A stretch of 64,000 nt of DNA from Dokdonella_A soli (GCF_039523175.1 NZ_BAAAEU010000001.1:124001-188000); one strand, 5' to 3'; positions 41,502 to 51,109 are shown, counted from the stretch's first letter. Numbers and translations are program-made. Notes: generated by a model from the sequence alone, not told the origin.

Positions 41502-42407
41502 ATGTATTGCCTCGAAACGAAAGACATCTTTCATCGGTACTCCAACGACGACGTCGTATTGGATGGCATCAGCCTGCAGGTGCCCCAAGGCAGCATTTAT
41601 GGATTCCTGGGGCCGAACGGCGCCGGAAAGACGACGACGCTGCGTCTGATCCTCGGGCTGCTCAGGAAGCAGCGGGGCGCGATTTCGATCTTCGGCAAAA
41701 GCTTCGACGCACATCGCACTGAGATCCTGAGGAATGTCGGTTCGCTGATCGAGAGCCCTTCTCTCTACGACCACCTCACGGCGACCGAAAACCTGGCGCT
41801 GCTGCAGAAAATCTACCGGGTCTCCAGGGAGCGGATCGACAAGGTCCTGGAGCTCGTCGGGCTGTCCGGCACCGGACACAAGAAGATCAGCCAGTTCTCG
41901 CTCGGCATGAAGCAGCGGCTGAGTATCGCCGTGGCGCTGCTCCACGGTCCTTCGCTGCTGGTTCTCGATGAGCCCACCAACGGACTCGATCCGAACGGGA
42001 TCGTCGAAATGCGGGATCTGCTGAAAAGGCTCAATCGAGAGGACGGGATAACGATCGTCATTTCGAGCCACCTGCTGTCCGAAATCGAAAAGCTGGTGAC
42101 GCATGTAGGCATCGTCCACGGAGGCAGAATGATGTTTCAGGGCACGCTGGACGAACTCAGGCTAAAGCGGCAGCAGATGGCGGCGGTCACGCTCGGCACG
42201 AACGACGATCGGCAGGCGCTGCACATTCTCTCGGAGGACGCTCCGAACGCCCGTATCGTCGACGGCAGAATCGTGATGCCCGCGATGTCCAACGAGCAGA
42301 TCGCGGGCATCAACCGGCGTCTGGTCGAACGAGGAGTGGACGTCCATGCGCTGGGTATCGCCGGAGGCGATCTGGAAACGATCTTCATGGACCTCGTGGG
42401 GCGCTGA
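41502..42407 (+). CDS. ABC transporter ATP-binding protein (lantibiotic/bacitracin type)
   Basis: 301 residues. Walker A GPNGAGKTTT near residue 41, signature FSLGMKQRLSIAVALLHG, Walker B LLVLDEPTNGLDPNG and switch His in ISSHLLSEIEKL. The DHLTATENLALLQKIY segment after the Q-loop is typical of bacitracin/lantibiotic-immunity-type ATPases (BcrA-like). A C-terminal extension of about 70 residues follows. It pairs with the permease 4 bp downstream. Confidence 0.9.
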   Translation: MYCLETKDIFHRYSNDDVVLDGISLQVPQGSIYGFLGPNGAGKTTTLRLILGLLRKQRGAISIFGKSFDAHRTEILRNVGSLIESPSLYDHLTATENLALLQKIYRVSRERIDKVLELVGLSGTGHKKISQFSLGMKQRLSIAVALLHGPSLLVLDEPTNGLDPNGIVEMRDLLKRLNREDGITIVISSHLLSEIEKLVTHVGIVHGGRMMFQGTLDELRLKRQQMAAVTLGTNDDRQALHILSEDAPNARIVDGRIVMPAMSNEQIAGINRRLVERGVDVHALGIAGGDLETIFMDLVGR

Positions 42408-42411
42408 GATC

Positions 42412-43197
42412 ATGGCGATCGATTTCATCCATGCCCTTCAGAGCGAATGGCTCAAGAAAAAGCGCAGCCTGGCTTCATGGCTGATCCTGACCGGAGCCTT
42501 CTTCACGCCGGCGATCGTCATCGTTGCCCGGCTGGTGAACCACGACAAGTTGCGACAGCTGTATTCGACGGACGGCTTCTGGACTCTGCTATGGAGGAAT
42601 TCCTGGGAATCGATGGCCATCTTCTTCCTTCCGATGGCGGCGGTCCTGGCGACCAGCCTGATCACGCAGATCGAGTACAAGAACAATGCATGGAAGCAGG
42701 TGCATACGCTGCCGCTGAGCCCAACGACCATCTTCTTCTCGAAGCTCGCCGTCATCCTTCTGATGATGGTGCAATTCTTCGTCCTGTTTAACCTCGGCAT
42801 CTATCTGTCGGCGGTCGTTCCCTATCTACTCATCGGCAATGTCCCCTACCCGACCGCACATGCGCCGCTTGCCTCGTTCTTGGTCCAGAACATGCTGTAC
42901 TTCGTCGATTGTCTTCCGATCGTCGCTGCTCAGTATCTGCTGAGCCTTCGTTTCAAGAATTTCCTGGTGCCGATCGGATTCGGGTTTCTGACATGGGTCG
43001 GAGCCCTGGCCGCACTATCCTGGAAATTCGGATATGTCATCCCTTATTCGTACAGCATGCTGACCTATCTGAAGGACAACCCCGCAGGGCGGGCGATCGT
43101 CCCGGCCTTCGATGTTCATTGGCTCGCCATCGGTTACTTCGTCCTATTCATCGTCGTCGGTTACGGGCTCTTCGTTACCAAGGCGCAGAAGGGGTAA
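42412..43197 (+). CDS. ABC transporter permease (lantibiotic-protection type)
   Basis: 261 residues from the ATG at 42412. Six membrane helices. The N-terminal ALQSEWLKKKRSLASWLIL and QIEYKNNAWKQVHTLPLSP are hallmarks of the ABC-2 permeases of antimicrobial-peptide immunity transporters (MutG/SpaE/BcrB relatives). There is a 4-bp gap from the ATPase gene. Substrate unknown. Confidence 0.85.
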   Translation: MAIDFIHALQSEWLKKKRSLASWLILTGAFFTPAIVIVARLVNHDKLRQLYSTDGFWTLLWRNSWESMAIFFLPMAAVLATSLITQIEYKNNAWKQVHTLPLSPTTIFFSKLAVILLMMVQFFVLFNLGIYLSAVVPYLLIGNVPYPTAHAPLASFLVQNMLYFVDCLPIVAAQYLLSLRFKNFLVPIGFGFLTWVGALAALSWKFGYVIPYSYSMLTYLKDNPAGRAIVPAFDVHWLAIGYFVLFIVVGYGLFVTKAQKG

Positions 43198-43334
43198 CAC
43201 AGCAAACGCGATGCCGACCGAATCGCGGGCGAGTACCTCGTGCGCCACACGCGCACCTCGTCGATGGGACAAGTCCAAAATTATTGAAACACGCGCAGGG
43301 CATCCTCGCGCACGAGCTGTTTTGCTCAATCGCC

Positions 43335-45236
43335 ATGCCCTACCATCACGCGATGACTGCTACCTCCCAAAGCTCTTCGGCCCGTCCGAACACCCCCACC
43401 TTGCTGGCTGCCGGGGTAGGCGCGCTCGGCGTGGTCTTCGGCGACATCGGCACGAGCCCGCTGTATACGCTGAAGACCGTCCTGGACATGACCGGCGGCA
43501 ACCATCCGCAGACCATTCTCGGTGTCGTCTCGCTGCTGGTCTGGACGCTGATCGTCGTCACCGGCGTCAAGTACGCCGGCTTCGCGATGCGCATCAGCAA
43601 CGACGGCGAAGGCGGCATCCTGGCGTTGATGGCCTTGCTCGGGGTCAAGCGCCACAAACGTCCGATCATCGTCGCCGTGGGTTTGTTCGGCGCTGCGCTG
43701 ATCTATGGCGACGGCGCGATCACGCCCGCGATTTCCGTCCTGTCGGCGCTGGAAGGCCTGAACATCGTCGAACCTTCGCTGCAGCCGTACGTGTTGCCGA
43801 TGACCGTCGCGATCCTGCTCGGTCTCTTTGCGCTGCAACCGATGGGAACGGCCAGGATCGGCCGCGCGTTCGGTCCGGTCATGGCGATCTGGTTCGTCAC
43901 CATGGCTGTGCTCGGAATCTGGGGCATCGTGCAGCACCCATCCATCCTGTGGGCATTGAATCCCTTCTATGGCCTGGACTACCTGCTCCACAGCAACGGC
44001 AGCGGATTCCTGGTCCTTGGCGGCGTCTTTCTCTGCGTCACCGGCGCCGAGGCCCTCTACGCCGACATGGGGCATTTCGGCGCCGGCCCGATCAAGCTCG
44101 CCTGGTCGGCCCTGGTGTTTCCGAGTCTGGTTCTGAACTACGCAGGCCAGGGCGCCATCGTGCTCGCCGGTGCGCCGATCACCGGCAACATCTTCTACCG
44201 GCTGTGTCCAGCGTCGCTCACCTTGCCGCTGGTGATCCTGTCGACGATTGCGACCATCATCGCCAGCCAATCGATCATCACCGGCGCGTTCTCCATGACC
44301 CGGCAGGCGATCCAACTTGGATGGATGCCGCGGTTGAAGATTTCGCAAACCTCGGAGGAAGGTTACGGTCAGATCTACGTCGGCGCCGTTAATTGGATCC
44401 TGATGCTGGTAACCATCGGCCTGGCCCTGGGTTTCCGGAAATCCGACAACCTGGCGGGAGCCTACGGCATAGCCGTATCAGCCACGATGCTGATGACGAC
44501 CGTTCTGCTGTTCATCGCCATGCGCGAAATCTGGAGATGGAATCTCGCAGCGAGCGGCGCGGTCGCCGGACTGTTCTTCATCGTCGATTCCGCGTTCTTC
44601 ACATCGAACATGACGAAGCTGCTCGAAGGCGGCTACGTACCGTTGACGCTTGCCGTGCTGACCTATCTCGTCATGTATATCTGGCACAGGGGCGTCACCG
44701 CAGTCGGGGACCGGCTGAGGGAACATCCGGTTCCGATCGAGGAATTCATGGCCGGCATCGCACGCGACAAGGTGGTGCGTGTGCCGGGAACCGCCGTGTT
44801 CCTTACGCGATCCAGGTCCGGCGCCCCGCCGGTACTCCTCTGGTACGTGAAACACGCCCATGCCCTGCACGAGCGCGTCCTTGCGGTGACGCTGGAAACC
44901 GCATCCACGCCCTGGATCGCGGCTGACAAGCACCTGGAGATAGCGGAGACGGCGCCCAATTTCTGGTCGGTCCATGCCTGCTACGGCTTCATGGAGAGGC
45001 CCGACATGCCGGCCTTGATGGCGCGGATCAGGATGCACAACTGCCCCATAGACCCGCACCGGCTCACGTATTTCGTCGGTATGGAAAAGATCGTTCCTCG
45101 CGAAGACCGCCGCGGGCTGCCGCGCTGGATGGAAGCGACATTCGGCGCCATGCTGCGCAATTGCACGCGCGTCACCGACTACCTGCGGGTGCCTGCCGAC
45201 CAGGTCGTGGATCTGGGAAGACAGGTTTCCATCTAA
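43335..45236 (+). CDS. kup: low-affinity potassium transporter Kup
   Basis: A 633-residue KUP/HAK/KT K+ uptake permease. GVVFGDIGTSPLYTLKTVLD near residue 33 is the family signature; YAGFAMRISNDGEGGILALM and GLFGAALIYGDGAITPAISV follow. Twelve membrane helices and a C-terminal cytosolic domain of about 170 residues (FLTRSRSGAPPVLLWYVKH). Start ATG 43335 or 43353, neither with a strong ribosome site. Returns the window to core-type genes after the island. Confidence 0.94.
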   Translation: MPYHHAMTATSQSSSARPNTPTLLAAGVGALGVVFGDIGTSPLYTLKTVLDMTGGNHPQTILGVVSLLVWTLIVVTGVKYAGFAMRISNDGEGGILALMALLGVKRHKRPIIVAVGLFGAALIYGDGAITPAISVLSALEGLNIVEPSLQPYVLPMTVAILLGLFALQPMGTARIGRAFGPVMAIWFVTMAVLGIWGIVQHPSILWALNPFYGLDYLLHSNGSGFLVLGGVFLCVTGAEALYADMGHFGAGPIKLAWSALVFPSLVLNYAGQGAIVLAGAPITGNIFYRLCPASLTLPLVILSTIATIIASQSIITGAFSMTRQAIQLGWMPRLKISQTSEEGYGQIYVGAVNWILMLVTIGLALGFRKSDNLAGAYGIAVSATMLMTTVLLFIAMREIWRWNLAASGAVAGLFFIVDSAFFTSNMTKLLEGGYVPLTLAVLTYLVMYIWHRGVTAVGDRLREHPVPIEEFMAGIARDKVVRVPGTAVFLTRSRSGAPPVLLWYVKHAHALHERVLAVTLETASTPWIAADKHLEIAETAPNFWSVHACYGFMERPDMPALMARIRMHNCPIDPHRLTYFVGMEKIVPREDRRGLPRWMEATFGAMLRNCTRVTDYLRVPADQVVDLGRQVSI

Positions 45237-45305
45237 CCGACCCGGATCCGCGGCCTGTTCGCGAACGCGTGCGCTTGGCGCGCGTTTCGCAGCTCCGTGG
45301 ACGCC

Positions 45306-48300
45306 CTATTCTTCCTCACCGTGTTCGACCGGCGACCGCGGTCGCTCCATTCCCCGTAACAGCGTCGTTCGTGCCACACGTTCTGCAGTCGCATCCATCG
45401 ATTCGAGCATCGACGTTTGCCCAGCGACACGCTTGGCAACCGGCACCCCATCGCGATACAGCACGCGCGACCCGGTCAAGCGCGGCACCTTCTCGCCGGC
45501 GAGCAGACTGCCGACAAGGTTCAACGGATCGGCGCCGCAGACGCAGACCAGGGTCTGGTCCGGCGCGCGCTGGCGCACGGACCGCAACGACGCGATCGCT
45601 TCCGGCAACGCGAACTGCTCGCCGGAGATACCGGCGACGAAGCGACCGCCACGGATTTCACCACGCGCTTCGAGACGGTGATAGACGCGCAACAGGTCGC
45701 GCCATGGCGGCAGCCAGTCGGCTTCGTGCGCGAGCATTCGCCAGCACACGACGCCATAGCGCTTCAGCAGCACGCGTGCGACGTGCTCGAGCGCGTCCGC
45801 GTCGAACTTGTCCCGCGACGTACGCGGTGATGCCGGTGCTCCAGCCTGATCGTTTTCGACCGTCGCCGCACGCCGACGCACCAGCGACCAGCGCCCTGCG
45901 TCCTCGATGCCGAACAGGGCACGACGACGGCCGTGCCGGCGACTCGTCGATGGCCGCTTCGACGAGGGCACCAGCAACGCACGCAGGCCGCTGAAACTGT
46001 CCGCATTGATCAGGCCGATCGCAACGAGTTCGCCGAGCGCATCCTCGAGTTCGGTGTGCAGTAGGCGCGTTCCGGACAGCAGCTCGTCGAAGAACGAGGC
46101 ACCGTGCGCGGAGAGATGATCGGCGACCGCTTGCGCGCGCGACGACAACGTCAACGCGGCGCCTGCGGCGAGTCCGCCGAACTGTGTCCAGGTATCGAGA
46201 TGGCGCCGCTGCAGCAGCACGATCGGCGTCGCGCGCACCGGGCCGCCGCCGCGCTCGCCATTTGCAGAACGCCCGCGCAGGCGCGTCCAGACCTCGCGCC
46301 CAGCCTGACACAGCGCGTCGAGCCAGGCGATCTCGTAGCCGGCGACGCGCGCGGGCAGGATCTCGCTTTCCCACGCCGACGCGGCGGCCTCGAACCCCTC
46401 CAGCTGTGCGAGCACGCCAGCCAGCGCATCCGGTCCGCTGACCTGCGAACCGGGTGCGATGCGCTGCCACTCGAACAGAAAGCGCATGAAGTCGCGCGGC
46501 TCGACCGGCTCGATCTCGCGGCGCAGGCGCTTGACCGTATAGCGATGGATGCGCGCAAGCAGGTGGCGCTCGCACCATTCCGTTTCCTTCGCTGCGGGAT
46601 CGGACATCCTGTCGCGACCCGCAGCAAAACGGTCGCGGCCAAGCCGCGCCACGTTTTCCGAACCGGCGACTGGCGCCGCCGGTTCGTCGGCTCCTCCCTG
46701 GGCCGAATCGGCCGCGGACGTCATGGTGGTGAACTGGCCGCGCATCACGAAGCCTTCGGATTCGAGCGCGAGCAAGGCGATGCCGACGTCGCCCTGCGCA
46801 ATACCGAGCGATGCAGCGATTTCGCTCGCGCGGGTCGGGCCAAGCGCAGTCATGCGCGCGCGCAGCACATCGATCAGTGCGTCCTCGCGCGTCCATTCGA
46901 CCGCGGCGTATTCGGCGGGCGCGTCAATCGCGGGTTCGCGCAGCGCGTCGGGAAGGATCGCCTCGAATTGCGGCAGGCGTTCGGCGGGAATCCACACATA
47001 CGGCTCACCCGCTTGCGAACCAGCCGCCGCAACATTTGTAGGAGCGGCTTCAGCCGCGATGCTCTTGCATGTGACATCCGACAAAAGCATCGCGGCTGAA
47101 GCCGCTCCTACGGGGGCTTTCGGCGTCGTTCCTATCACGGGGGCGAGACGCGTCACGCGCTGGTCCGCGGCGAGCTGCGCCAGCCATTCCGACCAGCCAT
47201 ACGTCGCGCGCGCTTCGGTCTCGGCGATGAACGCAACGCCCATCAAGGCCGCATGCAACTCGTCGGACGAACGTGCTTCCGGCCACGCCTCCTCGCGCAC
47301 CGCCGCGATCGCATCCGGATCGAGCCGGCCGAGATCGTCGACGCTTTCGGGATCGCTCCAACGCCGGCTGGCCACGGCTTGCGTGCGGCGCTCCTCCAGC
47401 GGCGCGTCATCGAGGAACGAATACGGTCGCGCGCCAAGCACTTCGGCCGCCAGCGGCGAAGGACCGGTCAGGTCGCGCGCGACGATGTACGCACTGCCCT
47501 CTTCCAGTCGCTTCAGCAGCGCGACCAAGCCATCGATGTCCATCGCGCCATGCAGGCAATCGTGCAAGGTCTGCTCGACCAGTGGGTGATCGGGAATCTC
47601 GCGCTCGCCGACCAGGTTCTCAGCGCAGGCGACCTGATCGGGGAACACGGTCGCGAGCAGGTCCTCGGCCTTCATGCGCTGCAGTTGCGGCGGCACCTTG
47701 CTGCCGCCCTGGAAGCGCGGCAGTGCGAGCGCGGACGTCGCGTTCCAGCGCCAGCGCACGCCGAACATCGGCGCGTCGAGCAGAGCCTGGATCAGTACGT
47801 CGCGCACCGAGGCCGAGTGCAGGTAGCGCGTGACGTCCTCGAGCGGGAAGCTGTGGCTGGTCGAGAGCGACAACACGATCGCATCTTCGGTCGCCGCCGC
47901 CTGCAATTCGAAGTTGAACTTGCGGCAGAAGCGCTTGCGCAGCGCGAGCCCCCAGGCGCGGTTGATGCGGCTGCCGAACGGCGAATGGATGATCAACTGG
48001 GTACCGCCGGATTCATCGAAGAAACGCTCCATCGCGAGCGTCTCGTGCGTCGGCAACACGCCCAGCGCAGCCTTGGCGGAACCAAGATAGTCGACGATCT
48101 GGCGCGCAGCGGGTTCGGCGATGCCGACTTCCTCGATCAACCATGCCTGCGCCGTTGTAGGAGCGGCTTCAGCCGCGATGCTGTTCTTTTGCTCGAGAAC
48201 ATCGCCAGCCTCAAGAGCATCGCGGCTGAAGCCGCTCCTACCGAAAGCCGCTTCGAGCCGATCGGAAATCTCGCGGCGCAGCCGCGACACCGCGAACGAC

Positions 48301-50333
48301 AGCTCATCACTGCGCCCCGGCGCCTCGCCGAGCCAGAACGGGATCGTCGGCGGCGCGCCCTGCGCATCCTCGACCCGAACGCGACCGCGTTCGACACGCA
48401 GGATGCGGTAGGACTGGTTGCCGAGCTGGAAGATGTCGCCGGCGATGCTTTCGACCGCGAAGTCTTCGTGCACGCTGCCGATCATCGTGGCCTGCGGCTC
48501 CAGCACGACCTCGTAGTCGGCGGTGTCCGGAATCGCACCGCCCGAGGTAATCGCGGTCAGACGCGCGCCGCGGCTCGCGCGCAGCACGCCATGGACTGCG
48601 TCGCGATGCAGCCACGCGCTACGTGGGCCGCGTCGCGTCGTGAAACCTTCCGCGAGCATGCGCACGACCGCGCCAAACTGCTCGCGCGTGATGTCGCTGA
48701 ACGGATGCGCGCGGCGCACCAGATCGAACAGCGCGTCTTCCTTCCACTCGCGGCAGGCGACTTCGGCGACGATCTGCTGCGCGAGCACGTCGAGCGGCGC
48801 ACGCTCGACGTGCAGGGTATCCAGCTCGCCGCGGCGCACCGCGTCGAGCAAGGCCGTGCATTCGACGAGCTCGTCGCGCGACTGCGGAAACAGACGCCCC
48901 TTCGGCGTACCGCTGACATGATGGCTGGCGCGGCCGACCCGCTGCAGAAAGGTCGCGATCGCTCGTGGCGAACCGATCTGGCAGACCAGGTCCACATCAC
49001 CGATGTCGATGCCCAGTTCCAGCGAGGCGGTCGCGACCAGCGCGGAGAGATCGCCGCGCTTCAGGCGTTGCTCGGCGTCGAAGCGCTGCTCCTTGGCCAT
49101 GCTGCCGTGGTGAGCGGTGACCTTGTCCTTGCCAAGGCGCTCGCTGAGGTGCCGCGCGAGGCGCTCGGCCATGCGCCGTGTGTTCACGAAGATCAGCGTG
49201 GTGTGGTGCTCGCCGATCAGTTGCTCCAGACGCGCGTGGACCTGTTGCCAGGCATCGCCGGACATCACTGCCTCCAGCGGCGCTTCGGGCAGCTCGATCG
49301 CGAGGTCGCGCGGGCGAACGTGGCCGGCGTCCACGATCTTGCAGCTCGGCTCCCTCTCCCCCAACGACGCGACGTGCTGCTGGATTGACTCCCTCTCCCC
49401 CAACAGCTCCATCGTTGGGGGGGAGGGTTGGGGTGAGGGGGCGGAGCTGGATGAAGTCGCAACGTCGGAGTAGCGAAAAAGCGCTGCATCGAAGCCAGCG
49501 GACTCCTCCACATCATCCAATGGCACGCTCCGCTTGGAGCCCCGCCCCCTCACCCTACCCTCTCCCCCAACGATGGAGCCGTTGGGGGAGAGGGTTTCAC
49601 GCGGCCACGAGTCGGTGCTATCGGGAGTGAGGGTTTCGAGCGGTTGCGCACCAGCGCCGGCGCTCGTTTCGCGCGGCGGTCCGCCGATCAGGAACCTGGC
49701 CACCTCCCCGATCGGCTTCTGCGTCGCCGACAGGCCGATGCGCACCAGCCGCCGCTCGCAAAGTTCATCGAGCCGTTCCAGCGACAGCGCCAGATGCGCG
49801 CCGCGCTTGTTCGGCGCGAGCGCATGGATTTCGTCGACGATCACCGTGCGCGTGGTGCTGAGCATGCGCCGGCCGGACTCCGAACCGAGCAGGATGTACA
49901 GCGACTCCGGCGTGGTCACCACGATATGCGGCGGCCGCTTGCGCATCCTGTCGCGATCGGCCTGCGGCGTGTCACCGGTGCGCACCATCGTGCGGATCTC
50001 GACGTCGGGCAGCCACAGCCGCAACAGCTCGTCGCGAATGCCGGCCAGCGGCGTTTCGAGGTTGATGCGCACGTCGTTCGACAGCGCCTTGAGCGGCGAG
50101 ACATAGACCACCGCGGTCTCGTCGGGGAGCGCGCTGTCGACGCCACGCCTGACCAGATCGTCGATCGCGGCGAGGAACGCGGCGAGCGTCTTGCCCGAGC
50201 CCGTCGGCGCGGCGATCAGCGTGTGCCGACCCGACGCGATCGCCGGCCAGGCCTCGGCCTGCGCCGGCGTAGGCGCCTCGAATGCGCTACGGAACCACGC
50301 GGCGACGGCGGGATGGAAGGTCTCGAGCGGCAT
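45306..50333 (-). CDS. lhr: Lhr-type DEAD/DEAH-box helicase with repeat-derived insertions
   Basis: A 1675-residue ATP-dependent helicase of the Lhr (large helicase-related) family, a 3'-5' DNA/RNA-DNA translocase linked to repair. Walker A is APTGSGKTLAAFLAA near residue 40, the DEIH box is VIVDEIHALAPNKRG near 165, and the arginine-finger motif VI is LQRVGRASHH near 462; then winged-helix, Lhr-core and a long C-terminal extension. It is longer than the roughly 1450-1540 residues usual for the family. Three in-frame repeat insertions account for much of the excess: residues about 240-330 (family C), about 696-726 and about 1073-1100 (family A). All conserved motifs remain and there is no internal stop. 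Confidence 0.92.
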   Translation of the reverse strand: MPLETFHPAVAAWFRSAFEAPTPAQAEAWPAIASGRHTLIAAPTGSGKTLAAFLAAIDDLVRRGVDSALPDETAVVYVSPLKALSNDVRINLETPLAGIRDELLRLWLPDVEIRTMVRTGDTPQADRDRMRKRPPHIVVTTPESLYILLGSESGRRMLSTTRTVIVDEIHALAPNKRGAHLALSLERLDELCERRLVRIGLSATQKPIGEVARFLIGGPPRETSAGAGAQPLETLTPDSTDSWPRETLSPNGSIVGGEGRVRGRGSKRSVPLDDVEESAGFDAALFRYSDVATSSSSAPSPQPSPPTMELLGERESIQQHVASLGEREPSCKIVDAGHVRPRDLAIELPEAPLEAVMSGDAWQQVHARLEQLIGEHHTTLIFVNTRRMAERLARHLSERLGKDKVTAHHGSMAKEQRFDAEQRLKRGDLSALVATASLELGIDIGDVDLVCQIGSPRAIATFLQRVGRASHHVSGTPKGRLFPQSRDELVECTALLDAVRRGELDTLHVERAPLDVLAQQIVAEVACREWKEDALFDLVRRAHPFSDITREQFGAVVRMLAEGFTTRRGPRSAWLHRDAVHGVLRASRGARLTAITSGGAIPDTADYEVVLEPQATMIGSVHEDFAVESIAGDIFQLGNQSYRILRVERGRVRVEDAQGAPPTIPFWLGEAPGRSDELSFAVSRLRREISDRLEAAFGRSGFSRDALEAGDVLEQKNSIAAEAAPTTAQAWLIEEVGIAEPAARQIVDYLGSAKAALGVLPTHETLAMERFFDESGGTQLIIHSPFGSRINRAWGLALRKRFCRKFNFELQAAATEDAIVLSLSTSHSFPLEDVTRYLHSASVRDVLIQALLDAPMFGVRWRWNATSALALPRFQGGSKVPPQLQRMKAEDLLATVFPDQVACAENLVGEREIPDHPLVEQTLHDCLHGAMDIDGLVALLKRLEEGSAYIVARDLTGPSPLAAEVLGARPYSFLDDAPLEERRTQAVASRRWSDPESVDDLGRLDPDAIAAVREEAWPEARSSDELHAALMGVAFIAETEARATYGWSEWLAQLAADQRVTRLAPVIGTTPKAPVGAASAAMLLSDVTCKSIAAEAAPTNVAAAGSQAGEPYVWIPAERLPQFEAILPDALREPAIDAPAEYAAVEWTREDALIDVLRARMTALGPTRASEIAASLGIAQGDVGIALLALESEGFVMRGQFTTMTSAADSAQGGADEPAAPVAGSENVARLGRDRFAAGRDRMSDPAAKETEWCERHLLARIHRYTVKRLRREIEPVEPRDFMRFLFEWQRIAPGSQVSGPDALAGVLAQLEGFEAAASAWESEILPARVAGYEIAWLDALCQAGREVWTRLRGRSANGERGGGPVRATPIVLLQRRHLDTWTQFGGLAAGAALTLSSRAQAVADHLSAHGASFFDELLSGTRLLHTELEDALGELVAIGLINADSFSGLRALLVPSSKRPSTSRRHGRRRALFGIEDAGRWSLVRRRAATVENDQAGAPASPRTSRDKFDADALEHVARVLLKRYGVVCWRMLAHEADWLPPWRDLLRVYHRLEARGEIRGGRFVAGISGEQFALPEAIASLRSVRQRAPDQTLVCVCGADPLNLVGSLLAGEKVPRLTGSRVLYRDGVPVAKRVAGQTSMLESMDATAERVARTTLLRGMERPRSPVEHGEEE
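47038..47111. repeat. REP pair (family A) inside lhr, second site
   Basis: GTAGGAGCGGCTTCAGCCGC ... GCATCGCGGCTGAAGCCGCT + CCTAC. It reads in frame as VGAASAAMLLSD ... KSIAAEAAPT at about residues 1073-1100 of the helicase. Confidence 0.92.
48157..48241. repeat. REP pair (family A) inside lhr, first site
   Basis: The same module as at 47038, again in frame but in a different register: it encodes GRSGFSRDALEAG ... NSIAAEAAPTTAQ at about residues 696-726. Confidence 0.92.
49345..49605. repeat. cluster of family C repeats inside lhr
   Basis: Copies of CCCTCTCCCCCAACG...GTTGGGGGAGAGGG followed by TGAGGGGGC near 49350-49445 and 49545-49600. They fill an insertion of about 90 residues, rich in Ser, Pro and Gly, between the two RecA-like domains of the helicase. 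The conserved text resumes at IVDAGHVRPRDLAIELPEAP. Confidence 0.88.
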
Positions 50334-50468
50334 ACCGGCCTATTGTGCGCGCCTGCGTCTCACCATGTGATACATCGCCGTGAAGCAGCACCGACGCGCT
50401 GGCACGAAGCGGCTGGCCGGCCTGACAGCGCACGCCTGAACGGCTGAAAAAGAATTAGCCCCATTGGG

Positions 50469-50497
50469 TTGACCCGTGTGTGCGACGGGACTAGCAT
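50469..50497 (+). promoter_or_regulatory. sigma-70 promoter of the small-ORF leader
   Basis: TTGACC (50469-50474), an exact 17-bp spacer and TAGCAT (50492-50497). It would start a transcript near 50505 that begins with a CCCCG/CGGGG hairpin, then the two small ORFs and perhaps the Na/Pi cotransporter. Confidence 0.6.
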
Positions 50498-50552
50498 CCG
50501 CGCGCCCCGAAACCCGGGGCATCCCAGAGTTCTACGGTAGTCCAATACGACT

Positions 50553-50672
50553 ATGGATCTTCCCCCTAGTAGCAACGTCGGCGACCGCGCCCTGTCGCGG
50601 ATGTCGGCGTTGACCCACCACAACGACGCCTGCGGCGACCGCATCCGGTCGGCCGGCGCTTTCCTCGACTAG
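50553..50672 (+). CDS. 39-residue small ORF in leader
   Basis: An ATG-to-TAG frame starting MDLPPSSNVGDRALSRMSAL and ending SAGAFLD. It sits 50 bp after the predicted transcript start and lacks a strong ribosome site. Could be a leader peptide; coding status unproven. Confidence 0.35.
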   Translation: MDLPPSSNVGDRALSRMSALTHHNDACGDRIRSAGAFLD

Positions 50673-50721
50673 GGAAGTCCCGGCTCACCCCGGTTGCCGT
50701 TCGGCAAAACGGAGGTGAGCC

Positions 50722-50976
50722 ATGAAGCTCAATCGCCAGATATTTCCGTTGCGCGTGCGCGGCGGCCTGTTCGCTTTCCTGCAGGCACCCGCATGCCGCG
50801 AGCGCGTTCGCGTCCGCCACGACTTGATCGCCGCCTCGCGGCCGTCGCACGACGCCGCCATGCGACCGGCGCTGCGCGCGCATTGGACACTCGATCCGCA
50901 CAGCCATCTGCCCGCATGCCGGTGGGACATGGCCGCAGGCGAACGTGAACGTTCAGACTTTCCCTGCGCCGCATAA
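50722..50976 (+). CDS. 84-residue small protein of unknown function
   Basis: An ATG at 50722 with a strong GGAGGTGA ribosome site six bases upstream, which argues for translation. The product is basic, arginine-rich and has no signal or membrane segment (RVRGGLFAFLQAP ... HLPACRWDMAAGE). No family recognised. It lies between the small leader ORF and the Na/Pi cotransporter gene. Confidence 0.45.
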   Translation: MKLNRQIFPLRVRGGLFAFLQAPACRERVRVRHDLIAASRPSHDAAMRPALRAHWTLDPHSHLPACRWDMAAGERERSDFPCAA

Positions 50977-51022
50977 CCTCCACGAGCTGACATTGCTTGA
51001 CGCGACAGCGTCGGGCACTGGC

Positions 51023-51056
51023 TATGATCGCGTCGTGCCGCCCTGGATTGCGGCAC
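51023..51056 (+). promoter_or_regulatory. -10 element and 7-bp hairpin before the Na/Pi cotransporter
   Basis: TATGAT at 51023-51028 is a good -10, but the nearest -35 (TTGACG at 50997) is 20 bp away, longer than ideal. It is followed by a GTGCCGC/GCGGCAC hairpin at 51035-51056 and then the gene start at 51110. Confidence 0.35.
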
Positions 51057-51109
51057 GGCGCTCTGACGACACCCCATGACGGCGCATCGTCGTCACCGGA
51101 GACACATCG

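Noticed and set aside
43326..44348. 340-codon minus-strand frame opposite kup
   Set aside because: Composition rich in Asp, Arg, Gln and His with no hydrophobic core; it is the complement of a membrane protein gene.
37500..45300. Distal copy of the ssrA 3' end (att site)
   Set aside because: No convincing match to the last 20 bases of ssrA was found by eye downstream; a diverged copy cannot be excluded.
47253..49388. 711-codon plus-strand frame inside lhr
   Set aside because: Antisense shadow; the helicase motifs are all in the minus frame.
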